From Capra hircus (Eukaryota > Chordata > Mammalia > Artiodactyla > Bovidae), in the NCBI RefSeq assembly GCF_001704415.2, contig NW_017189740.1:682001-746000 (forward strand): DNA of 64,000 nucleotides, written 5' to 3'. The number at the start of each line of letters is the position of its first letter. Position 1 is the stretch's first letter. Under the pieces are notes generated by a model, which was given only the letters and a program-made list of their open reading frames with translations, searched no databases and had not been told where the DNA came from. Both the position numbers and the translations under genes were made by a program. Shown piece after piece: positions 11,762 through 21,557 of this stretch.

Positions 11762-12631
11762 CTAGGGAAAACACCCCAAGCCCTTTTGACTTTGATTAGA
11801 TTTTAAATCAAGGGGTAAAATGATGCCTTGATGTTGTTTACCCAAACCTTGGTTTGGGAGTAAGCCCTGATCCAACATTAATTTTGTTACGGTAGGTGAA
11901 GGACTATATAAATAAACACCCATTTTGCTTAATATATCACGCCCCCATAGATTAACTGGAAGATGGGGCAGAATATAAGGCTTAAATTGGCCTGTATGGC
12001 CATCTTTATCCCTCCAAGTAAGAAGGGACGAACTTTGTTCTGGATTGGTAGTTTGGCCAATACCCTGAAGAGTGGAAATAGCTATTTGTTTAGGCCATGT
12101 AGTAGGCCAGTATTTTTCAGAAATAACGCTAATATCGGCCCCTGTATCAAGCACTCCGCGGAAAAGCTTACCATCAATGCGTAGCTCAAGTTCTGGTCGT
12201 TCCTCGGTAACATTTTGCACCCAATAGGCGTCAGAGGACCCAAAGCCTCTTTCTTGACGATCTCGGTTAATTGTTTTTCCTTGTATAACTAATGGAACTA
12301 AAAGAAGTTGAGCTATACGTTGTCCTGCATTAATCACAATAATTTTGTTAGGAGCGGAGGCTAGTATTTTTATCTCTCCTGTATAATCAGAGTCAATCAC
12401 ACCAGGATGAATAAGTATTCCTTTTAAAGACGCACTGCTGCGCCCTAAAAGCAATCCAGCAGTTCCTGGAGGTAAAGGCCCAAACACTCCTGTGGCAAGG
12501 GTTTGAACCCCCATCTCGGGTGTTAATACTGTGTAGGAGGTGGCACAGAGGTCCAATCCTGCGCTGCCTCTTGTGGCTCGACAGAGGTCTGCAATGGTTC
12601 TTTTGGAACCTGCAGTGTTGCCCCATAACAT
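11762..12631 (-). CDS. pro: Pro: dUTPase fused to aspartic protease (open frame)
   Basis: A 289-codon open frame that overlaps the 3' end of gag in the -1 frame. The N-terminal half is a dUTPase with all five conserved blocks: GSAGLDLCAT (~22), GRSS (~63), GVIDSDYTG (~78), GQRIAQLL (~102) and a Gly-rich RGFGSSD (~128). The C-terminal half is the retroviral aspartic protease with its DTGAD active site (~161) and a GRDILSKMG segment, followed by a G-patch-like tail. It would be expressed only by ribosomal frameshifting from gag, and the amber codon in gag lies upstream of that site. It is the only viral frame with no visible break. I infer it is not functional in context, but the protein sequence itself looks sound. 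Confidence 0.92.
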   Translation of the reverse strand: MLWGNTAGSKRTIADLCRATRGSAGLDLCATSYTVLTPEMGVQTLATGVFGPLPPGTAGLLLGRSSASLKGILIHPGVIDSDYTGEIKILASAPNKIIVINAGQRIAQLLLVPLVIQGKTINRDRQERGFGSSDAYWVQNVTEERPELELRIDGKLFRGVLDTGADISVISEKYWPTTWPKQIAISTLQGIGQTTNPEQSSSLLTWRDKDGHTGQFKPYILPHLPVNLWGRDILSKMGVYLYSPSPTVTKLMLDQGLLPNQGLGKQHQGIILPLDLKSNQSQKGLGCFP

Positions 12632-14382
12632 TGTTTTGGGGCCAGGGGCTGGCCCCTCACCCAGTTTCCCGAAACCGGGGGTAAAGGATTACCTTGAACA
12701 TCCGTTTTGGAACGACAATCCCGGGCCCAATGCTTCCCCTTTTTACATCGTGGGCATAAATTAGGAGTATTAGCAGGGATTTGTCGTTTTTGAGGGCATA
12801 CTGCAGCCCGATGGCCAGGCTGACCACAAACAAAGCAACCCGAATTACCTGACTTTTGATATCCTTTCTTGTTCTTGGCTTGTTGCTGAAAAAGTACCTC
12901 TTTAATGCTTTTTCCTTGTAATGCCGCTGCCATAGCAATGCCTTGCATGTAGGAGGGTCCAATATCAGCACAAATGCGAATAAAATCAGACAGATCTCCC
13001 TTTTTTCTATAAGGTCGTAAAGCAGCTTGACAGGCAGAATTAGCATTTTCAAAAGCCAATTGTTTTGCAAATACCATCCCAGCCTTTTCATCTGACATTA
13101 TCTTACCTATAGCGTCTAAGAGCCGTGCCACGAAGTCCTGATAAGGCTCATCAGGTCCCTGTCGGACTTTTGAGAGATCTTCTGTCTTAATACTAGAGTT
13201 AGGAAGTTTTTTCCATGCCTGTCGAGCCGCATTTGATATTTGTGGATATGCACCAGGTAAAAAGTTAAGTTGAGTATTAGTAGCCTGGAAAGCACCTTTA
13301 CCAGCCAACATTTCGTAGGAAGTTTGTATACCTTGTTGCTGATTGACATCGGCTATACGAGCACACTGTTCAGCATATTCAGATTTCCATAGTAGATAAT
13401 CTCCCCCCGAAAGACAGGCCCTAGCTATTTGTTTCTAGTCATTTGGGGGTAGATTTTGAGTACCCAAACTTTCTATCATAGCAATAGTGAATGGAGCGGT
13501 AGGACCGTATTGTGAGCAAGCAATCTTTAACTCTTTTAATTGTTTAAAAGGCAGCGCTTCATAAAAACGCTGGTTGTTATTTTCAAAGACAGGAAAGGCA
13601 AAAGAAAAGTCAGAGACAACCTCACCAAGTCGTTGTGCTTGTTTCAATGCCTTTTGCAGCGGAGACACAATCTCAGATGGAGGAGGAGGAGGAGGAGGAG
13701 CCCCCGGAGGGGGATCGAGACCTGCTATAATGGAAGGAGCATAGGCAGGGGGCAGAGGTGGAGCAGAAGGTTTAGAGTTGCTAATGGGAAGCTTAATTCC
13801 TGAATTCTGTAAAACAACAGTGAGGTTTTTTAAACATTCAATCAAATCATCTTTAGATGTTGATGCCCCCTTTTCTTGTGCTAAAAAACCCCAATCTTCT
13901 TGATGGTATTTAGCAGCTTCTTCGTCTAATTCCGCCCCATCTGTGGATGAAAGTGAATCATCATTATCTGAAGGACGCGATAATTTAGAAAACGGAGGGT
14001 CGCCTTCGACTCCCTTGGGAACAGCATACCTGGGTTCCGGATCAGGAACATGCAGAGGATTTTCTTCCTGTTTCAATAAATTTTCTAAACGTTTTAATTC
14101 ATCATTATCAAAGTCCAGACAATCACGAATTAGTGTCCAAAAGGATAAAGTTTCAACAGGCACCTTTTCAGGGCCATGTAGAGTATAATGAGCCCGAATT
14201 TGTTCCCCTACCTTTTTCCATGTTTCTAAATTTACTGTACCTTTTCTGGGGAACCAAGGGCAAACTTCCTCAATAAATGAAAGAAAATTGATTAATTTAG
14301 GTTTGGAAACAGTAATTCCCCGATGTTTTAACATTACAGATAACATATGTACAAACAATTGACGACTATGCGTCTGTCCCAT
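12523..14382 (-). pseudogene. gag: gag of the enJSRV-like provirus, one internal amber codon
   Basis: Encodes the structural polyprotein in one frame of about 619 codons, close to the usual length for JSRV relatives. It is interrupted once, by TAG at 13435-13437 (codon 316). Matrix begins MGQTHSRQLF, giving a myristoylation glycine. Residue 21 is Arg; the Trp at this position that makes some sheep enJSRV Gags dominant-negative is not present. A PPAY late-domain motif is at about 211-214, beside a long proline run. The capsid contains the major homology region (RQGPDEPYQDFVARLL, past the stop). The nucleocapsid has two CCHC zinc knuckles (CFVCGQPGHRAAVC and CPRCKKGKHWARDC). Only the N-terminal half would be translated. 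The start is the first ATG after the leader. Confidence 0.94.
12638..12670 (-). promoter_or_regulatory. gag-pro -1 frameshift signal: slippery heptamer plus hairpin
   Basis: On the minus strand the heptamer GGGAAAC lies at 12670-12664 and is split G GGA AAC in the gag frame, exactly the phase needed for tandem -1 slippage. Seven bases downstream lies a perfect 8-bp stem with a 3-base loop (arms GGGGCCAG and CTGGCCCC, plus coordinates 12638-12656). The pro frame is -1 relative to gag, so position, phase and structure agree. Betaretroviruses use such a site, often as a pseudoknot. Confidence 0.9.
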
Positions 14383-14498
14383 ATTTATACTCTCAACTAT
14401 ATACCTTACTACTCCTCCTCAATTTAAATTCACTTGTATACGTATACTCACTCTTTTTAGCTAATAAGAGTAGTGGCGAGGAAAACTGTCGAACTCGA

Positions 14499-14516
14499 GC
14501 CCCACGTTGGGCGCCA
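14499..14516 (-). promoter_or_regulatory. Primer binding site, tRNA-Lys(1,2) type
   Basis: On the minus strand, two bases after the 5' LTR, the sequence reads TGGCGCCCAACGTGGGGC, complementary to the 3' end of tRNA-Lys1,2. This is the primer used by JSRV-group and other betaretroviruses. Confidence 0.92.
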
Positions 14517-14518
14517 CC

Positions 14519-14951
14519 TGCCGCGGCCAGCACAAACAAGAGTCGCACCTGCACAGGGAGGGAACGGAGTGTCCCCGCTAAGAAAAATAAGAGATAGAGA
14601 CAAAAGATGGGGTTGAGAGGATCAGACCAAAATGGCTGATGCCTTCCTTTATTGTGCTGCAGTATATATAGGATAAAGTACGTGACTTCTGACATTCACA
14701 GGATTGTATATTAATCTCCAGATACAATCACAAGACCCTTACCATTGTGTGTAGATCACAAATAGATAATCTATCTTCTATCAATAAGCTAATCTATCTT
14801 CTGTGAAATGTTGCAAGACCGAGACGTCCCGGAGCCTTAAGGGTAGTAAACTCTTCAGGGGGGCGGGACAGGGAGCTTAGGGACGTGCCTAAGGCTCTGC
14901 ATAACGCCGAGCAGCTCCCAAGACTTAACCCTTCACGGGCAGTCCCCCGCA
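14519..14951 (-). repeat. 5' LTR of the enJSRV-like provirus
   Basis: A 433-bp copy of the LTR at 7013-7445 with eight differences, all transitions by my count. It has the same TG/CA ends, TATA element and AATAAA signal. It borders L1-like sequence at 14952, not the class I ERV found on the other flank. Confidence 0.95.
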
Positions 14952-15124
14952 GAAAGGCAATTTATGTTCATGGGTCAGAAGACCTAATATGGTTCGGATA
15001 GCAATACTCCCCAAACTGAGCTTCAAGTTTAATTAAATCACTAACAATCTCCACAAAGAGTCCAACACAACTGAACAACTGAAATGAACTGAACAATCTC
15101 CAGAGTGTTGCTTTGTTTTATTTC
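14952..15124 (+). mobile_element. L1 ORF2 fragment followed by a SINE-tail-like piece
   Basis: The sequence CAGAAGACCTAATATGG, then CGGATAGCAATACTCCCC, is a typical plus-sense L1 ORF2 3' segment. It is followed from about 15040 by a short stretch resembling the 3' tail of Bov-tA/BovB (AGTCCAACACAACTGAAC). It is the right flank of the enJSRV-like provirus and is unrelated to the ERV pol on the left flank. Confidence 0.6.
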
Positions 15125-15440
15125 TTGCACAAAGGCTTTTAGTTCCTCTTCACTGTCTGCCATAAGGATGGTGTCATCTGCATATCTGAGCTTATTGATA
15201 TTTCTCCTGGCAATCTTGATTCCAACTTGTGCTTCCTCCAGCCCAGCGTTTCTCATGATGTACTCTGCATAGAAGTTAAATAAGCAGGGTGACAATATAC
15301 AGCCTTGATGTACTCCTTTTCCTATTTGGAACCAGTCTGTTGTTCCATGTCCAGTTCTAACTGTTGCTTCCTGACCTGCATATAGGTTTCTCAAGAGGCA
15401 GGTCAAGTAATCTGGTATTCCCATCTCTTTCAGAATTTTC
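15125..15440 (-). mobile_element. BovB LINE fragment, RT palm region
   Basis: A short antisense BovB piece with an open stretch containing LTCLLRNLYAGQEATVRTG, GVHQGCILSPCLFN and the RT box RYADDTILMADSEEEL. Truncated at both ends. Confidence 0.85.
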
Positions 15441-15444
15441 CTCT

Positions 15445-15512
15445 GCGGGCTGCATCAAAAGATCCCACATGCCACAACTAAGACCCAGCACAGCTAAATA
15501 AGTATTTTTTTA
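15445..15512 (+). mobile_element. CHR-2-type SINE tail
   Basis: The stretch containing CCCACATGCCACAACTAAG and AGCTAAATAAGTATT resembles the A-rich 3' end of cetartiodactyl CHR-2 SINEs. The tRNA-derived head is missing. Confidence 0.45.
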
Positions 15513-15688
15513 AATCATTTGCCAATGCATATGAGGGTTTATTTGTGATCTCTACTCCATTTGTCTGAATGTTTGTCTTTATGCTAATAAATACTGTTTT
15601 AATTGTTATGGATTTTACCAATAATAAAATTGATTATCAGCAAGTGTGAGATTTCCTCCTTAAAAAAAATTCGAGTATGCACTCAGAA

Positions 15689-16531
15689 TGTTGGGTCCCT
15701 CGAGACTGAGAAGATAGTAAGCAGGAAGGTCAGAGATCCCCAAGTGGCAGGAGGAAATAAACTGCAAGTGGCAGATATTTTTTTCTTCTCTACACAGATT
15801 TAAGAGACTTCTTTAATTCTGTGTTAAGGACACATGATCCTGCCTTGAAGCAACCAATACGTTTTTCTTATGGAAATGTTTTTCTTAAGCTATGTTAATG
15901 AAGCTGTGTATTTGCACCGGAATCTGCCTTTCTTCAAAATGGTTCCTCAAAAGGCTAATTTTTTTCTTTTCTCAAACCGTGGGCTGATAGTGGCTTAACA
16001 AACCTGTATTCCTGTCAATTATTTTATGGCCTGGGGATGACACACCTCATGCTATCTTATCCTAAAAGTGAATATTGTGGGAGAGGTGTCTGGTGAAACT
16101 CCCTCAGCCTTAAGGTGTTTCTCTTTTCTGATTATTGGTAAAGAATCAGCCTGCAATGCAGGAGACCCAGGTTCGATTGCTGGGTCGAGAAGATCTGCTG
16201 GAGAAGGGAAAGGCTACCAGTATTCTAGCCTGGAGAATTCCATGGACTGTATAGTCCACGGGATCACAAAGAATCTGAAACAACTGAGCAGCTTTCACTT
16301 TCACTTCAACGGACATAAAACACCTTGCTAAAAATTAACAAGGGGGCACTCTTTCTGTCTCCTTCTGATGTCTATGTCAGAAGCTTTCTCTATTACAATT
16401 ATACTTTAATATAACTTTGCTACACAAAATCTCCAAGTAGTCAAACCTTGTCTCTGACCCCAGATGGAAATCATCTCCTCTGGAGGTTACAAATCCAAGC
16501 GTAATACAGGGCTCACAACAGCAACCTTTCA
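15689..16531 (+). repeat. Probable solo ERV LTR, SINE-interrupted
   Basis: The segment starting TGTTGGGTCCCTCGAGAC and ending with a U5-like stretch around CTTGTCTCTGACCCCAG and CAACCTTTCA resembles a ruminant ERV LTR. A degenerate polyadenylation region lies near 16405-16425. A Bov-tA SINE splits it. No matching target duplication was found, so the ends are approximate and class I membership is a guess. Confidence 0.5.
16120..16312 (+). mobile_element. Bov-tA SINE
   Basis: The tRNA-Glu-derived head (GGTAAAGAATCAGCCTGCAA and CAGGTTCGATTGCTGGG, a B-box-like promoter) is followed by the BovB-derived tail ending near TGAAACAACTGAGCAGC. It lies inside the LTR at 15689-16531. Confidence 0.85.
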
Positions 16532-16691
16532 AGGTCCCACATGAATTTTAGAACGGGTTTTTCTATTTCTGGAAAAATATTATTAGGATTTTGATAGTGA
16601 TTACACTAAATTTGTAGACTGCATTGGGTAGTATTGATATCTCAACATATAAAGTCTTTCAACCCCTGAACATTAGAATGTCTTTCCATTT
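16532..16691 (-). mobile_element. L1 ORF2 fragment (part 1 of a split element)
   Basis: Minus-sense L1 ORF2 sequence. The same element resumes after the LTR at 19624-19675, then at 19896-20276 and at 21558-21720, so one L1 segment was split by two LTRs and a SINE. The order of these pieces is collinear. Confidence 0.7.
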
Positions 16692-19623
16692 TGTTGGGGT
16701 CCAGCCCCGGTGGATCCAGGGTAATTCAAAGGTGGGGACAGAATCAGCGTCCTAGGAAAAAACTTATTTAATTACAGATAGAGAGAGATTAGAAAATTAG
16801 GGGAGAAAAAGAGGCTGAATAGCTTGGTTTACATGGAATACCAATCACCACCTACGTAGGCCACAGGCGTCTTTCTGTTCTCTGGAAGGAGAGGAGGCAC
16901 TGAGGCCTCCCCGGTTTGACCTTAGAAGCCCAGGCAAAATTAGCAAGCTTTGTGAGTACCCACGTACCAGATGAGAATTCAGCCAGAAAAATGGGAGCAA
17001 GAAAGAACAACATGGGGGAACCAGTCTTGCCAGAAACTGATCCCATTTCTTGCAATACGTGAACCGTGAACTCCCCGATGTTCAAGCTGGTTTTAGAAAA
17101 GGCAGAGGAACCAGAGATCAAATGGCCAACATCCGCTGGATCATGGAAAAAGCAAGACAATTCCAGAAAAACATCTACTTCTGCTTTATTGCCTATGCCA
17201 AAGCCTTTGACTGTGTGGATCCCAATAAACTGCAGAAAATTCTGAAAGAGATGGGAATACCAGACCACCTAACCTGCCTCTTGAGAAATCTGTATGCAGG
17301 TCAGGAAGCAACAGTTAGAACTGGACATGGAACAACAGACTGGTTCCAAATAGGAAAAGGAGTACGTCAAGGCTGTATATTGTCACCCTGCTTATTTAAC
17401 TTATATGCAGAGTACATCATGAGAAACGCTGGACTGGAAGAAACACAAGCTGGAATCAAGATTGCCAGGAGAAATATCAATAAGCTCAGATATGCAGATG
17501 ACACCACCCTTATGGCAGAAAGTGAAGAAGAGCTAAAAAGCCTCTTGATGAAAGTGAAAGAGGAGAGCGAAAAAGTTGGCTTAAAGCTCAACATTCAGAA
17601 AACGAAGATCATGGCATCCGGTCCCATCACTTCATGGGAAATAGATGGGGAAACAGTTGAAATGGTGTCATACTTTATTTTCTGGGGCTCCAAAATCACT
17701 GTAGATGGTGACTGCAGCCATGAAATTAAAAGACACTTTCTCCTTGGAAGAAAAGTTATGATCAACCTAGATAGCATATTTAAAAGCAGAGACATTACTT
17801 TGCCGACTAAGGTCCGTATTGTCAAGGCTATGGTTTTTCCTGTTGTCATGTATGGATGTGAGAGTTGGACTGTGAACAAGGCTGAGCACTGAAGAATTGA
17901 TGCTTTTGAACTATGGTGTTGGAGAAGACTCTTGAGAGGCCCTTGGACTGCAAGGAGATCCAACCAGTCCATTCTGAAGGAGATCAACCCTGGGATTTCT
18001 TTGGAAGGAATGATGCTAAAGCTGAAGCTCCAGTCCTTTGGCCACCTCATGTGAAGAGTTGACTCATTGGAAAATACTCTGATGCTGGGAGGGATTGGGG
18101 GCAGGAGGAGAAGGGGACGACCAAGGATGAGATGGCTTGATGGCATCACGGACTCAGACGTGAGTCTGAGTGAACTCCGGGAGATGGTGATGTACAGGGA
18201 GGCCTGGTGTGCTGTAATTCATGGGGTCGCAAAGATTCGGATATGACTGACAGACTGAACTGAAGTGAACTGAACTGATATACCTTTTGTTATACATAGG
18301 GATGAATACAGAGTCGCGTGGGGATCAGCAGTCCTGACCTTTATCAAAATCAGGTGCTTCACATAAATGTATAATAAAAGGTCTTAGGGGTTTTACATCA
18401 TCTTCTGGCTATGAGGCCTGCTTACGTTTTATGATCCTTTCTTTCTGATAACCAAATAACTTATTTTTTCCAAGGGTGTTTTTCCTTAAGCCAGGGACCA
18501 CCCTCCAAATAAAGTTGCATTCCTATAGGGTGAGAGTGTAATGAGTTACAATCAAAAAAGTAATTTATTTAACCCAAGGTTAACATGATTAATCTTAAAG
18601 GTTAATACTTATTTCTCCTATATGCTAGTTATATTCATTATAAGGGCAGGGAATATGGAGATTAAGCAGCAAAACATCAGCCCAACAAATGAAAATCCTT
18701 TCACCAATGTTCCCCTTAAGATCTATTTATTCTTAAGATAGTGATAAAGTTACAGTTTTGCATAGCAAGGACACAGTGATTTATAACAAAGTACAGTGAT
18801 CTATTACAAAAGAGAAAATTCATTCACTCATAAAGTCTAGTATTGCTAACATCAAAAACTACTATATTTCCTTTTCTATATTCCAAATACATTGATTAAT
18901 ATATTGCCAGGTGCCTAAGGATATGAAGGCCTGGTGGCAATCATTGACTCAACAATGAGAAAAGCCCTATGCTAATTAAGACTTTTTAAAAATACTCCAA
19001 GCTCTCTGTGCTGTTTATGGTTGAGAGGTAGTAAACAGTCATGTGCTTGGCAGGAGTATGGATAATCTTGTCACACAATCTAGTCTGTCAGCAGAAAGGT
19101 TTGACCTGAGACACCCTTGTCACACCCAGGGTAGGGAATTAGCAGCAATTATTGGCACAACAAATGAAAAACCCTTTACCAATATAATTCCTAACCAACC
19201 CACTATACCAATAATTTCTAACTTCCCAAAAGAATCTGCCTTTAGTAAGTCTAAAACATCTCGTGCCACTCACGATTGGGAGGCTGTAAACAATCACATG
19301 TGGCTGGACGAACCTGTACAGGCAGGCTAGATAATCTTCAGAGGAGTTCGTAAGTTGAAACACTCTTGTCACGCCCAGGAATTTTTATTGACTTGGAGCT
19401 GTAAGTTAACTCCTTTTCCTAGAGAGGTAATGGGGATCAGCCCCCCATAAAGTCAGAGGTATAGGTAAGAGCATAAAACAGTAAAGTAGGCAGACTCTGG
19501 TTTTGGGGGTAGATGCTCGGGAACAGGGGGTTTCCTGAAGCTTGATCACGCCTTTGCATATGCCAAAGCCTCCTTCCTCATGACCTTTGCCATGGGAGGA
19601 GTTCCTAACACTGGCTCCTGGTA
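16692..19623 (-). repeat. Long ERV LTR A, solo, expanded internally and carrying a BovB
   Basis: In sense orientation (minus strand) the LTR runs from about 19623 to 16692 and ends with the same CCGGGGCTGGACCCC terminus as LTR B. The flanks share the 6-bp duplication CCATTT (16686-16691 and 19624-19629), indicating a class II type integration and a solo LTR. The 2.93 kb include a plus-oriented BovB at 17053-18280. The remaining ~1.7 kb exceed the 1.28 kb of LTR B because a module containing GCAGCAA...CAACAAATGAAA recurs near 18670, 18940 and 19140. One terminal base differs from canonical (TA instead of CA at 19622-19623). Confidence 0.8.
17053..18280 (+). mobile_element. BovB LINE, 5'-truncated, long RT frame
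   Basis: The BovB 3' half in plus orientation. An open frame at 17050-17892 (280 codons) spans RT blocks from DVQAGFRKGRGTRDQ through AKAFDCVDPNK, GVRQGCILSPC and the active-site box RYADDTTLM, stopping at a TGA at 17890. Downstream the frame resumes with further stops, and the element ends in repeats of the CTGAA type near 18280. It lacks the endonuclease and is a dead copy. Confidence 0.88.
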
Positions 19624-20276
19624 CCATTTAGTTGTTGGTGTTTTCCTAATTTTTAAAGCAAGATTTTGTGACTTCCAGGGCTTCCCAGGTGGTAGTAGTG
19701 GTAAAGAATCTGCCTGCCAATGCAGGAGACATAAGAGATGCAGGTTCAGTCCCTCGGTCAGGAAGATCCTCTGGAAAAAGGCATGCAACCCACTCCAGTA
19801 TTCTTACCCAGAAAATCCCCAGGAACAGAGGAGCCTGGCTAGCTGCAGTCCATAGGGTCACATAGAGTCAGACACGTATGAAGTGAGTTAGCACACACAG
19901 TGGCTTCCAATATACAAGGTTTTAATTCCAATAATTAAACTCACTCCTAAGTATTTTATTCTTTTTGATGATATTGTGAATTGAATTGTTTTAAAATTTT
20001 CCTGTCATAGTGTTCATTGTTAGTGTCTAGAAATGCAATTAACTTTAGTATTTGACTTTATACTATGCAACTTTACTGAAAACATTTATTAGTTCTAAAA
20101 GTTCATGTGTGTGTATGTGTGTGCATTTGTGAAATATTTAGGTGATCTACATGTAAAATTTATTTTCTGTGAATAGAGATAACTTTTTTTTTAATTTGAA
20201 TCTCTTTTATTTCTTTGTCTTGCCTAATAGCTCTGGTTAAGAATTTGAGTACTGTGTTAAGTAGTAGAAGCAGCCA
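19624..20276 (-). mobile_element. L1 ORF2 fragment (part 2), SINE-interrupted
   Basis: L1 sequence resumes at 19624-19675 and continues after the SINE at 19896-20276 (for example AAGTATTTTATTCTTTTTGA read on the plus strand). It is antisense and contains no open ORF2 frame. A (TG)-rich stretch lies near 20105-20130. Confidence 0.65.
19676..19898 (+). mobile_element. Bov-tA SINE
   Basis: Starts CTTCCCAGGTGGTAGTAG, has the tRNA-derived GGTAAAGAATCTGCCTGCC and the tail CACATAGAGTCAGACACG. It is inserted in the L1 fragment; similar ACTTCCA words occur at both edges. Confidence 0.85.
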
Positions 20277-21557
20277 TGCCGGGGTCCAGCCCCGGTGGAT
20301 CCAGGGAACTCGAAGGGTGGACGGCGTTGGCGTGGAAAGACTTGTTTGTTTATTAATGTAAGATTAGATTAAGAAACTATAGTGTAGTAAGAAGGTTAAG
20401 TGGAGGAAGAGGGCTGAATAGCTTGGTTTACGCGGAAGGCCAATAAAATTCCAGACAAGGAATTTGCACCATCTACGTTGGGCCACCGGCGCCCGCTTGA
20501 ATATCTAAGGGTGCCTCGCCTTAAGCTCCCTTTCGTGCGGGTCTTAACAGCCGGGGCAAGTAAGTAGACCTGGCGAGCCTCCGCGCCCCAGATGGAGATT
20601 CAGCCTGAAGTTAAAGTAAAGAGCAGAGAGAGGGAAGGGGAGAGAAGAAGAGAGAGAGAGACATGGGGGGAGCCAGAGTCCCAAGAAACCAGGCCGAGAG
20701 ACTAGTTCGAGAAACTGGTCCGAGAAACTGGTCCCCGGCCCCTGGCCCCCATCCTTTATTGTTCAGAAGGCCTTTTATACTTTTGATAAAACATGGAGAT
20801 CAATGGGTAACACAGAATTATGTAGCGTTCGCAGCCCAGACTCTTTCTATACATCATTTTGTATACAAAAGGTCTCAGGTGATTTACATTATCTTCTGGC
20901 CAAGAAGCTTGTTAACACTTTTTTATCTCTCTTCCTTAATGAATGTTGATTTTGTTTCCCCTGAAGTGTTTTTCTTTAATTTGCATCTCCTTAAAGCATT
21001 AAAGTTACATCTCTATAGAACAAAGGTGCAGTGGGATATAACAAAGAAGGTACTTAACTCGAAGATCTAATGTTGCTAATACCAGGTCTACTACTTGTTT
21101 TTCTATATACCAACTATATCTAAAAATAAAGGATATGAAAATTTGGCAGCAAGCATTGACTCAACAAATGAAACTTTTAATCAGTCCTATTCTAAAGATT
21201 TTGACTCTTCGGAAGCCCCTACATTCCTAGGATGTTTTAAGCTTCCTGTGCCTCCTGCGGTCAGGAGGCCTCAAACAATCACACTCGCAGAGTCCTGCAG
21301 GCAGGCTAGAAAGCCATCGGAGGGGTTTTTGGATTGAAACACTCTTTCAAATGCAGAAGACTAAAGCCCTGAATTGACTTTTTCCAGAAAATGTCAGAAG
21401 AGTGGAAAAGCAGAGCACAAAAGCCGGCAGATTTTTGTTGGGGTACATGCTTAGGAATTTCCAGAGGGGTCCCTGAAGTCTGAGCACGCCTTGCGTATGT
21501 CAGCTTCCTTCCTCATGACCTTGTCACGGGCGGGATTCCTCACACTGGCTCCCGGCA
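20277..21557 (-). repeat. Long ERV LTR B, solo, 1,281 bp
   Basis: In sense orientation it starts TGCCGGGAGCCAGTGTGAGG and ends GGGGCTGGACCCCGGCA. The flanks share a 6-bp duplication, CAGCCA (20271-20276 and 21558-21563), so the integration is class II type and the internal region was lost by LTR-LTR recombination. An AATAAA lies on the minus strand near 20753-20758. A GC- and purine-rich U5-like region occupies 20460-20760. Related to LTR A but without its internal expansion. Confidence 0.85.

Larger units (their letters stand above)
7013..14951 (-). mobile_element. enJSRV-like endogenous betaretrovirus, near-complete provirus
   Basis: A 7.94-kb provirus on the minus strand with the order 5' LTR, tRNA-Lys type primer site, gag, pro (dUTPase plus protease), pol, env, polypurine tract, 3' LTR. 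Both LTRs are 433 bp, begin TG and end CA, and differ at eight positions by my count. Gag, Pro and Env resemble Jaagsiekte sheep retrovirus and its endogenous relatives in sheep and goats, which places the window in Caprinae. Gag has one internal stop, pro is open, and pol and env are broken by single-base frame changes. The flanks do not share a 6-bp duplication: the left flank is class I ERV pol and the right flank is L1. The JSRV-group assignment is firm; the exact locus name is not known to me. Confidence 0.93.

Noticed and set aside
11762..11840. pro-pol slippery site near the end of pro
   Set aside because: Pol is in the -1 frame relative to pro, so a site must exist, but no convincing heptamer in the correct phase could be picked by eye.
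15689..16531. Target duplication around the probable LTR
   Set aside because: AGAA on the left and AGGT on the right do not match, so the ends and the solo-LTR reading remain tentative.
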